Source: Firmicutes bacterium UBA5449 (GTDB taxonomy: Bacteria > Bacillota > SHA-98 > UBA4971). From it: a DNA stretch of 10,534 nt. Below are positions 4,517-10,534 of this stretch, one piece after another; position 1 is the stretch's first letter; each line of letters begins with the position of its first letter. Made by a program: the position numbers and the translations under genes. Where the stretch lies: contig DIQZ01000083.1 of the NCBI GenBank assembly GCA_002424305.1, positions 1 through 10,534 of the forward strand, read 5' to 3'. The notes below the pieces were generated by a model. It was given only the letters and a program-made list of their open reading frames with translations, did not search any database and was not told the DNA's origin.

Positions 4517-5685
4517 CAAAAGCCTAAACCCTTCCAGAACAGACGGGCTTTAGCCATGAAACTCTCCCTGGCAGCAAAAGCTGCTGCCGCACTAGGCTCT
4601 ATGGGAATATATTCTCCCCTTCTACTTAACGATTCCTCTGTCTTCTCAAGAACGTCTACAACCCTTGCGCCACTGGCTGCGTCAGTCAGAGGCGTCCTGC
4701 CTTCTCGCACACACTCGAGGAAGTGAAGGCACTCATTACGAAGGGGCTCGCTCATCTTAAGCTTTGGAATATGAACATCGCCATAAGTAAAAGTATATTG
4801 AAACTCTGAGAAGCCATTAAGGGCATCTAAACTATTGGAGTTGTCTACCCCATTGTCTGTGGCAGCGGTGTGCGCTTTTGAATTTTCAAGCTTCTTCACC
4901 AGCTCCCGTTTGGAGTTGACACCTTTGCTATACACCTTAACTTTTTCGAGGGCTTCCCCATCGTCAAATACAATCATCTTCTTTTCGCCGATAATTGTAG
5001 TTCTGCTTGTCTTACAAGGATCCAGCCAACTCACGTGAATATTTGCGATTATGCCGGAAGCAAAACGAACCGTAATAAATACTACATCCTCTACTCCGTC
5101 ATTGACAAACGCTTGGCCTGTGGCAGCTACACTTACAGGCTCTTCGTCAAGAAGATAGAGCAAGGTAGCAATGTCGTGTGGAGCCTTATCCCACAAGACG
5201 CTTACGTCTTCTCTCACAACGCCAAGGCTTGTCCGAGTAGTATGCAGATAAAAAATCTTCCCGAGCTCTCCTGATTGGATATACTTCTTCACCAGATGCA
5301 TGCCTGGATGATAATCCATTATGTGTCCTACCATAAGGACCTTGCCTGTTTTTTGCGCCAGATCCACAAGCTGGTACCCTTCCTCAGATGACAGCGTGAA
5401 GGGTTTTTCGACAAGAACATGCTTTCCTCGTAGTAAACAGGCGCGGGCAATATCATAATGATTGCCCGGAGGGGTTGCAATTACAACTGCATCTATCTTA
5501 GGATCACTGGCTATGTCTCGGTAATTCTTGGTCAACCTAACCAGTGGATATCGCTTACGGATGGCAAGAAGGGTCTTGTGATTCATGTCGCAACATGTCA
5601 CGAGTCTTGCGCCGGGTATCTGCGCAAAATTACGAACATAGTTTCTCCCCCAATTGCCACACCCAATAATACCAACACCTATCAC
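4516..5685 (-). CDS. Gfo/Idh/MocA-family oxidoreductase, sugar-nucleotide 3-dehydrogenase-like
   Basis: An NAD(P)-dependent oxidoreductase of 389 residues from the chosen start. The N-terminal Rossmann fold begins VGIIGCGNWGRNYVRNF (GxGxxG). The family Lys motif is VLVEKPF (EKP at about 93-95), and the catalytic-type His lies in WDKAPHDIATLLYLL. The C-terminal segment (YGDVHIPKLKMSEPLRNECL, then HFLECVREGRTPLTD) resembles WlbA-type UDP-N-acetyl-sugar 3-dehydrogenases, which act in surface-polysaccharide sugar synthesis; the substrate cannot be fixed from sequence alone. The frame continues up to a GTG at 5724, but GGAGGAGG at 5704-5697 and the usual family N-terminus favour the GTG at 5685. 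An Asn/Ser-rich stretch (around LENSKAHTAATDNGVDNSNS) interrupts the C-terminal domain and looks like a loop insertion. It heads the unit that continues into the kinase and regulator. A CATAAT element at 5832-5827 has no good -35 partner. Confidence 0.87.
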   Translation of the reverse strand: MIGVGIIGCGNWGRNYVRNFAQIPGARLVTCCDMNHKTLLAIRKRYPLVRLTKNYRDIASDPKIDAVVIATPPGNHYDIARACLLRGKHVLVEKPFTLSSEEGYQLVDLAQKTGKVLMVGHIMDYHPGMHLVKKYIQSGELGKIFYLHTTRTSLGVVREDVSVLWDKAPHDIATLLYLLDEEPVSVAATGQAFVNDGVEDVVFITVRFASGIIANIHVSWLDPCKTSRTTIIGEKKMIVFDDGEALEKVKVYSKGVNSKRELVKKLENSKAHTAATDNGVDNSNSLDALNGFSEFQYTFTYGDVHIPKLKMSEPLRNECLHFLECVREGRTPLTDAASGARVVDVLEKTEESLSRRGEYIPIEPSAAAAFAARESFMAKARLFWKGLGF

Positions 5686-5864
5686 TTCATCTATGTCCTC
5701 CTCCACGCCATGCCCTAAGAGCACCTGACATCTGTTCCGGTGTAGGCACGATGCTCAAACTCAAGCCGAGCTCTGCCAAACCGCGCCTAATGCTATTTCT
5801 ACACGAAATTTAGGATTCCTCTTTCTATTATGTCCCTGGTTGAGCTGAAAGCTGTCGAATTAAA

Positions 5865-5891
5865 GGGTTGCAACTCAAAACTTGCAAGCCC
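5865..5891 (-). terminator. Candidate weak terminator after metK
   Basis: Eight bases after the metK stop the transcript can fold GGGCTTGCAA with TTGCAACCC (one bulged base) around an 8-base loop, followed by TTTAATT. The T-run is short, so termination would be partial at best. If it leaks, SAM control of metK could extend to the downstream oxidoreductase genes. Confidence 0.45.
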
Positions 5892-5898
5892 CTGAATT

Positions 5899-7146
5899 CT
5901 AGAAGGCCTCATCTCTAAGAACATCCACTTTATCCAACTTCTCCCACGGGACATTTTCTTCGGGGAGGTCAGTTCGGCCAAAATGGCCATAAGCAGCCAG
6001 TGGACTGTATATCGGACGCTCCAGTTGAAAATGGTCGATGATAGCTGCAGGCCTCAAATCGAAGTGCTTTCTGATGAGTGTCAATATCCTCTCATCTCCG
6101 ATTTTTCCGGTGCCGAAAGTTTCTACGTCAATGGATATAGGTTGTGCTCTTCCAATGACATAAGATGCTTGAACCTCACACTTATCAACTATACCGGCGG
6201 CAACTAAGTTCTTCGCCACCCATCTAAGGGCGTAAGCAGCAGTTCTATCCACTTTAGTGGGATCCTTACCTGAGAAAGAGCCTCCTCCGTGACGAGCAGC
6301 TCCACCGTAGGTATCCACAATGATCTTGCGGCCCGTCAGGCCTGAGTCGCCTTGTGGCCCGCCTATCACAAACCTGCCGGTTGGATTCACAAAGACTTTC
6401 GTGTTTTCGTCCATAAGATGGGCTGGGATAACCGGACGGATTACATGGTTTACAATGTCGTCCATGAGTTCATCATACCCAACATCAGGATCGTGCTGAG
6501 CTGCTATGACTACTCCCTCTACCCTCTTTGGGATATCGCCATCGTATTCGATGGTAACCAAGGATTTCCCGTCAGGCCTCAAATACCCGACTAAATCTTC
6601 TTTTCTTACCTGGGCAAGCCGGTTAGCAAGTTTATGAGCAAGCATTATCGGCATAGGCATGAGTTCAGGGGTCTCCCGTGCGGCAAAACCATACATAAGC
6701 CCCTGATCCCCTGCGCCAAGCCAATTGAACCCTGAACCATTGACCTCGCCCACAGCCTCAAGCTGCCTTGCCTCAAGGGATTTATCAACGCCTTGTGCAA
6801 TATCACCTGATTGTCCGTTAATGGAGGTAACTACCCCGCATGTCTCTGCGTCAAACCCATACTTTGCTCTTGAATACCCAATCTCAAATACTGTCTCGCG
6901 GACAATATCAGCGACTCGGGCTATAGTCTGCCAACATGGCGAGGATATTTCACCCATCACAACAACAAGACCGGTAGTTACCGCAACCTCACAAGCCACT
7001 CGAGCGCGAGGATCCTCTTGCAGAATCGAGTCGAGTATCGCATCTGCGATTTTGTCACAAAGCTTATCCGGATGACCTTCAGTAACCGATTCCGATGTCA
7101 CTAGTCTTCGATATTTAGTCTCATTCTTCACTAGCCGTTCCGCCAT
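5899..7146 (-). CDS. metK: S-adenosylmethionine synthase (methionine adenosyltransferase)
   Basis: A 415-residue MetK, the cytosolic enzyme that makes S-adenosylmethionine from methionine and ATP with release of phosphate and pyrophosphate. Family signatures are intact: TSESVTEGHPDKLCDKIADA with the ATP-binding His and Asp near the N-terminus, GAGDQGLMYGFA, DTYGGAARHGGGSFSGKDPT with KVDRTAAY for phosphate and metal binding, and RPIYSPLAAYGHFGR near the C-terminus. The length is slightly above the usual figure of about 390-400. The open frame extends to a TTG at 7170, but AAGGGGG lies eight bases before the ATG at 7146, which is the clear start. The gene follows a SAM-I riboswitch and terminator, so expression should fall when SAM is plentiful. 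Confidence 0.98.
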   Translation of the reverse strand: MAERLVKNETKYRRLVTSESVTEGHPDKLCDKIADAILDSILQEDPRARVACEVAVTTGLVVVMGEISSPCWQTIARVADIVRETVFEIGYSRAKYGFDAETCGVVTSINGQSGDIAQGVDKSLEARQLEAVGEVNGSGFNWLGAGDQGLMYGFAARETPELMPMPIMLAHKLANRLAQVRKEDLVGYLRPDGKSLVTIEYDGDIPKRVEGVVIAAQHDPDVGYDELMDDIVNHVIRPVIPAHLMDENTKVFVNPTGRFVIGGPQGDSGLTGRKIIVDTYGGAARHGGGSFSGKDPTKVDRTAAYALRWVAKNLVAAGIVDKCEVQASYVIGRAQPISIDVETFGTGKIGDERILTLIRKHFDLRPAAIIDHFQLERPIYSPLAAYGHFGRTDLPEENVPWEKLDKVDVLRDEAF

Positions 7147-7179
7147 TGCGGGAACCCCCTTTGCATGCAAAGAGCATAT

Positions 7180-7209
7180 AAAAAAGCCCCTCCCGTATCG
7201 GGAAGAGGC
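7180..7209 (-). terminator. Intrinsic terminator of the SAM-I riboswitch
   Basis: A GC-rich hairpin (CTCTTCCCG-ATA-CGGGAGGGG with G-U pairs) is followed directly by CTTTTTTATA on the transcript. It lies between the S-box aptamer and metK. Its 5' arm (CCTCTTCC) can also pair with the GAGAG-rich 3' strand of aptamer P1, the usual antiterminator arrangement for this class. SAM binding should therefore favour termination. Confidence 0.92.
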
Positions 7210-7216
7210 AATCCGT

Positions 7217-7329
7217 CTCTCATCTCCCAGAACGGAAGTTCTGCAGGACTTAGCACCGTACAGACTAACAGAGTATCTGCCGGTTGCTGGGTTTCATGGG
7301 GCCTGCCCCTCCACCACTCTTGATAAGAG
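7217..7329 (-). promoter_or_regulatory. SAM-I (S-box) riboswitch aptamer
   Basis: The transcript reads CTCTTATCAAGAGTGGTGGA, then GGG and CATGAAACCCAGCAACC, a GGTGCTAAGTCC element, and finally GGGAGATGAGAG. This is the S-box consensus, with P1 formed by CTCTTATC and GATGAGAG at the two ends, the kink-turn and pseudoknot region between, and the conserved GGTGC(C/T)AA-TCC segment. The class binds S-adenosylmethionine and, in Bacillota, turns off methionine and SAM genes by termination. Its position directly before metK is the textbook arrangement. Confidence 0.97.
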
Positions 7330-7338
7330 CTGTCCTAA

Positions 7339-7361
7339 TAGTATTCATTTTTCTGGAATAC
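7339..7361 (-). other. Stem-loop at the predicted 5' end of the metK transcript
   Basis: AGTATTC and GAATACT form a perfect 7-bp stem around a 9-base A-rich loop. By spacing from the TATAAT box, the transcript should start at or within a base or two of this hairpin. A 5'-terminal hairpin can shield mRNA from 5'-end-dependent decay. The structure is seen; the function is inference. Confidence 0.5.
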
Positions 7362-7368
7362 TGATGAT

Positions 7369-7397
7369 ATTATACTACCCGGCTGGAAAGAACGCAA
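7369..7397 (-). promoter_or_regulatory. Sigma-A type promoter for the SAM riboswitch-metK transcript
   Basis: A perfect -10 box TATAAT (7374-7369) is preceded by exactly 17 bases and a -35-like TTGCGT (7397-7392). The predicted start is near 7362, about 33 bases before the riboswitch aptamer. The -35 is weak (three of six consensus bases), but the -10 and spacing are ideal. Confidence 0.8.
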
Positions 7398-7413
7398 ATA
7401 ATTCACGCAGATA

Positions 7414-8988
7414 CTAGAACGTAGCCAAGAGTTGAGACGCAATCACAACCAGCACCATTGCAAAAGGATATATTGCAGCATAGGGGGTAGCTACCTCATC
7501 AGTTCCGGCAGCGGTAATGAGCGCACCCAGGGCCGGTGTGCTTGTGGTTCCACCGCAAATGCAACCCATGGTATCAACGAAGTCCAGCTTGAGCCCTTTA
7601 TGTGCAACAACGAACCCAAACAGCACGGGAATCAGAGTGATAAGCGCACCTATAAAGAAAAGTATCCATCCATACTTAGATACTGTCGGCACAAAACCGT
7701 GCCCTGCTGAGACGCCTGCTCCGGCAAGAAATAGCATGAGTCCGAACTCACGGATGTTTCCGAGAAATTGGCCGGGAGGTCTAAGAGACCAGGGACCAAC
7801 TGAGCCAATATGCCCTATCATAAGACCTGCCAACAGCGGTCCGCCGGTAAGACCCAAGGCAACGCTGCCCACCCCCGGAATCGGTATCTTAATTTGGCCC
7901 AGGAGAATGCCTAAGCTGATAGCAAGAGATAGAGGGACAAGTCCTGTATTGCCAAAGAGCTTTCTTTGAATCCCGAGAGATTGCTCAAATCTATCCAGGT
8001 CAAACCTTGACCCTATGGCGCGGACAACATCCTTCATCTCGAGAACAGTTGCACCGGTGGGGGTGAATTCTATTCCTGTCCTCATAACTCTCGTTAATAT
8101 CACTCCATACATTTCATACAGCTCGAGATCTTGTAACTTAGCACCTGCCACTTCCTTACTCTCCACAACAAGGTCACGCACTTCGAGCCCCGGCCCATCC
8201 ATAGACAGCTTCACCATAGGTCCAATAAGCTTCTCTAATTTCTCGAGAGCCTCCTTAGTACCTACGGCGCGCACATAATCACCTAGAAGCAGTACAGTAT
8301 CGCCTAATGCAGCAACGATATGATTGCCTCGCCTTACTCTTGACACTATGGCCCCTGTACGTGAAGCCAAACCAATCTCTGCTAAGGTCTTTCTGTCTAT
8401 CTCAGGCCTATCGACAATGAACTCATGTACCATAAGAGTTGACTTCTCAGCAAGTAGCTTCGCTGACTTATGCTTTGCGATTTCTTCTTTGAGGTTCTTA
8501 CCTGATAAAAGCGGAAGCACTTGGATAAGTAAGATTTTGCCTATTACACCAAAAGGATATGCTATTCCATAGCCTACTGACACGTTAGGGTTATTTGATA
8601 CCTGTAGGGCAGAGGCAAGGCCGGGAGTCGAAGTAAGTGCGCCGGTAAATATGCCTGTAGCCAGTTCTCTCGGAATACTAAAGACTGTCCTAAGCACCGC
8701 AGCCAACATGGTTGCAGACGCAATGATAGTAACTGCAACAACCCCATAAGACAGGGCATTTCGCTTAAGATTGCGAAAAAACGATGAACCTGCAGTGAGG
8801 CCTACTGACACTATGAAAATCACAAGGCCGAGGTCACGAATGATAGGCGGAAACTGGTACCCAATATGTCCGAAGTACAGTGCCACAAGCAAGACCCCGG
8901 AAGCACCCAGTTGCATTTCGCATATGGTAATACCACCTATGATATATCCGATAGTAGCAATAACAAATACCGCCTGAAGCGAACTCAT
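7414..8988 (-). CDS. AspT/YidE-family membrane transporter with central RCK_C domains
   Basis: A 524-residue integral membrane protein of the aspartate:alanine exchanger (AspT/YidE/YbjL) family. The N-terminal half (about 1-165) is a set of hydrophobic helices containing TGALTSTPGLASAL and VGYGIAYPFGVIGK. The middle (about 185-345) is soluble and holds two consecutive TrkA_C/RCK_C-like domains (ending GDYVRAVGTKEALEKLE and KDVVRAIGSRFDLDRFE). The C-terminal half (about 350-524) repeats the membrane unit, including GGPLLAGLMIGHIG and CGGTTSTPALGALI then TPYAAIYPFAMV. The paired TSTP motifs show the internal duplication typical of the family. The substrate is unknown; characterised relatives exchange amino or dicarboxylic acids. 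The ATG at 8988 is chosen; an in-frame TTG at 8991 lies nine bases from AGAGGGGG, also reasonable. It begins 25 bases after the sugar dehydratase stop, so cotranscription is likely, while metK downstream has its own promoter. Confidence 0.9.
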   Translation of the reverse strand: MSSLQAVFVIATIGYIIGGITICEMQLGASGVLLVALYFGHIGYQFPPIIRDLGLVIFIVSVGLTAGSSFFRNLKRNALSYGVVAVTIIASATMLAAVLRTVFSIPRELATGIFTGALTSTPGLASALQVSNNPNVSVGYGIAYPFGVIGKILLIQVLPLLSGKNLKEEIAKHKSAKLLAEKSTLMVHEFIVDRPEIDRKTLAEIGLASRTGAIVSRVRRGNHIVAALGDTVLLLGDYVRAVGTKEALEKLEKLIGPMVKLSMDGPGLEVRDLVVESKEVAGAKLQDLELYEMYGVILTRVMRTGIEFTPTGATVLEMKDVVRAIGSRFDLDRFEQSLGIQRKLFGNTGLVPLSLAISLGILLGQIKIPIPGVGSVALGLTGGPLLAGLMIGHIGSVGPWSLRPPGQFLGNIREFGLMLFLAGAGVSAGHGFVPTVSKYGWILFFIGALITLIPVLFGFVVAHKGLKLDFVDTMGCICGGTTSTPALGALITAAGTDEVATPYAAIYPFAMVLVVIASQLLATF

Positions 8989-9013
8989 CAATCAATGTTG
9001 CCCCCTCTTACCA

Positions 9014-10534
9014 TTATGCCAGAGGACTATCTTGTGGTTGTGGTCGTTCCTGTAACTTGTACCTTCGTAGCGGTTTTGAAGTTTTTCCCGGAGAGGTTAT
9101 TTCCCGAATCCAATCTACAAAGGCCTTCCCGCCTTCATTGTTATCCTCTGCAAATTTGCGACATGTATCGAGAAATCCCCGGACATTGCCATCCAGCAAA
9201 GGCTCGCCTCTGGCCACAAATATGCGCTCATGAACAGTAGTAGCAGTTCCTTCTTCTGCTGTAAGGAGCTCTTCAACTATTTTCTCACCGGGACGTATCC
9301 CTGTAAATACAATCTCAACATCGTAGTCAGGGTCAAGCCCTGAAAGTCTAACCAGGTCTCGCGCGAGGTCGGTAATTCTTACAGGTTCACCCATATCAAG
9401 AATGAAAACCTCGCCTCCTCTTCCCATGGCTGCAGCCTGGATTACAAGTTGTACAGCTTCAGGGATAGTCATGAAATAGCGCACCATGTCAGGGTGAGTC
9501 ACAGTAATAGGACCGCCCCTTTTGATCTGACGCTTGAACAGAGGGATTACGCTGCCTCGACTTCCAAGAACATTGCCAAATCTAACTGCCATGAACTTCG
9601 TCTTACTACGCCTTGCCAACGCCTGAATCAACATTTCTGCGGCTCGCTTACTGGATCCCATAACGCTCGTAGGGTTGACCGCCTTATCGGTGGAGATCAG
9701 CACAAATCTTTCAGCCCCGTACCGCTCCGCAGCACCCGCCACGTTCCACGTTCCAAAAACGTTATTATGAATCGCCTCTTCAGGATTGGACTCCATTAAC
9801 GGAACATGTTTATGGGCTGCTGCATGGAATACCACATCAGGCCTATATGAAGAGAAAACCCGGTCGATTCTGTCGTCATTTCTAATATCTGCGATTATTG
9901 GGATTGTATTAAGATTGGGAAAAGTTTCTTTAAGCTCAATATTGATTTCATATATGTCATTTTCTCCATGTCCAAGAAGTATAAGGCTCTCCGGATTAAA
10001 CCCGGCGACTTGTCTTGAAAGTTCTTGCCCAATGGAGCCTCCTGCACCTGTCACCAACACCTTCCTACCTGACAGGTACCTGCCTATTTCTTCTAAGTCT
10101 GCTTTTACCTCATCTCTTCTAAGAAGGTCTTGTATCTCTATGGCCCGAATTCGGCTGATGTCTAACTTACCGTCAAGAAGTTCATAGACACCGGGTATCG
10201 TCAACACTTTCACGCCCAAGCCGTCGCACGAACGAACCACTTTTCGGACAACCGCTCCCGGGACAGAAGGCATAGCAATTATGATCTCTTCTACATCATG
10301 GGACGCAATAAGGTCAGGAATACTCTCTGTAGTGCCAAGCACTCGGTAGCCTGCAGCCATATATCCTTGTTTGGATGGATCGTCATCAACGAAACCGACA
10401 ATCTCCTGGCCTACCTCGGGATGAGCTCTGAGTTCCTTCGCTACAATAACACCTGCTTCGCCGGCGCCTACTATTAAAATCTTATGAGTGCTTCGAGATG
10501 CAGCTTGCTCCAGGCCTATTCCAGCCATCTGATT
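9014..10534 (-). CDS. FlaA1/PglF/CapD-type nucleoside-diphosphate-sugar 4,6-dehydratase (probably partial at 5' end)
   Basis: An extended short-chain dehydrogenase/reductase of the polysaccharide-biosynthesis CapD/PglF group, which converts UDP-GlcNAc or a related NDP-sugar to a 4-keto-6-deoxy intermediate for glycans or glycosylated surface proteins. Counting from the ATG at 10528, there is a first Rossmann-like domain (HKILIVGAGEAG at 15-26, GFVDDDPSKQG), then the catalytic SDR domain with VLVTGAGGSIGQELSRQ (157-173), FHAAAHKHVPLME, and the Thr280-Asp281-Lys282/Met290 set in STDKAVNPTSVMGSSKR, where Met replaces the usual catalytic Tyr, as known in PglF-type enzymes. RPGEKIVEELL is also typical. 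Full-length members are around 600 residues, with about four N-terminal membrane helices before the first Rossmann domain. The frame stays open to the window edge and no ribosome binding site is visible before the ATG, so the membrane part probably lies outside. The exact NDP-sugar is not determinable. Confidence 0.9.
   Translation of the reverse strand, partial: NQMAGIGLEQAASRSTHKILIVGAGEAGVIVAKELRAHPEVGQEIVGFVDDDPSKQGYMAAGYRVLGTTESIPDLIASHDVEEIIIAMPSVPGAVVRKVVRSCDGLGVKVLTIPGVYELLDGKLDISRIRAIEIQDLLRRDEVKADLEEIGRYLSGRKVLVTGAGGSIGQELSRQVAGFNPESLILLGHGENDIYEINIELKETFPNLNTIPIIADIRNDDRIDRVFSSYRPDVVFHAAAHKHVPLMESNPEEAIHNNVFGTWNVAGAAERYGAERFVLISTDKAVNPTSVMGSSKRAAEMLIQALARRSKTKFMAVRFGNVLGSRGSVIPLFKRQIKRGGPITVTHPDMVRYFMTIPEAVQLVIQAAAMGRGGEVFILDMGEPVRITDLARDLVRLSGLDPDYDVEIVFTGIRPGEKIVEELLTAEEGTATTVHERIFVARGEPLLDGNVRGFLDTCRKFAEDNNEGGKAFVDWIREITSPGKTSKPLRRYKLQERPQPQDSPLA

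Noticed and set aside
5686..5800. A short minus-strand frame before the oxidoreductase (ending MSGALRAWRGGGHR).
   Set aside because: No start with a ribosome binding site in a plausible place; its arginine/glycine content comes from the GGAGGAGG site of the oxidoreductase.
5827..5858. A CATAAT -10-like element with TCGACA upstream, a possible promoter for the oxidoreductase-kinase-regulator unit.
   Set aside because: The spacing is about 20 bases, too long for a normal sigma-A promoter, and no better -35 is present.
1..10534. CRISPR arrays, insertion sequences, tRNA or rRNA genes, phage or toxin-antitoxin genes.
   Set aside because: No regularly spaced repeats, transposase motifs, tRNA-like cloverleaf or rRNA sequence were seen; all genes look chromosomal and intact.

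Overview
Every recognisable gene in this window lies on the minus strand, so transcription runs from high to low coordinates. The content fits a low-to-moderate GC Gram-positive lineage (Bacillota, Clostridia-like). The clues are a SAM-I (S-box) riboswitch with an intrinsic terminator ahead of metK, a DegS-like NarL-family kinase, purine-rich GGAGG-type ribosome binding sites, and several likely TTG or GTG starts. This placement is inference; no marker gene fixes the class or genus.

Layout in transcription order. (1) 10534-9014: a FlaA1/PglF/CapD-type nucleoside-diphosphate-sugar 4,6-dehydratase, probably cut by the window edge. After 25 bases it is followed by an AspT/YidE-family membrane transporter with a central pair of RCK_C (TrkA_C) domains (8988-7414). 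(2) 7397-5899: a good sigma-A promoter, a SAM-I riboswitch with terminator, and metK. (3) About 5724-2959: a tightly packed set of a Gfo/Idh/MocA oxidoreductase (sugar-nucleotide 3-dehydrogenase-like), a short soluble DegS-like histidine kinase whose ATG overlaps the oxidoreductase stop, and a LuxR-type response regulator. The regulator's receiver domain has lost the phosphoacceptor aspartate and other signature residues. (4) 2876-1: a cyclic-di-GMP-I (GEMM-I) riboswitch with a terminator hairpin and a long structured leader. It precedes a Tad/Flp pilus operon: two Flp prepilins (the second only 54 residues), a TadV/CpaA prepilin peptidase, a TadE-like pseudopilin, a TadG-like protein, and the first codons of what is probably cpaB/rcpC.

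How it fits together. The low-coordinate half encodes the start of a tight-adherence pilus whose transcription is predicted to be gated by c-di-GMP through premature termination. Directly upstream sits a two-component pair whose regulator appears unable to take a phosphate in the usual way. metK carries its own SAM feedback control. The oxidoreductase and the dehydratase point to surface-sugar synthesis, but they lie in separate transcription units and no common product can be read from the window. The most notable signals are the c-di-GMP riboswitch with its expression platform and repeated leader elements, and the degenerate receiver beside an intact kinase.
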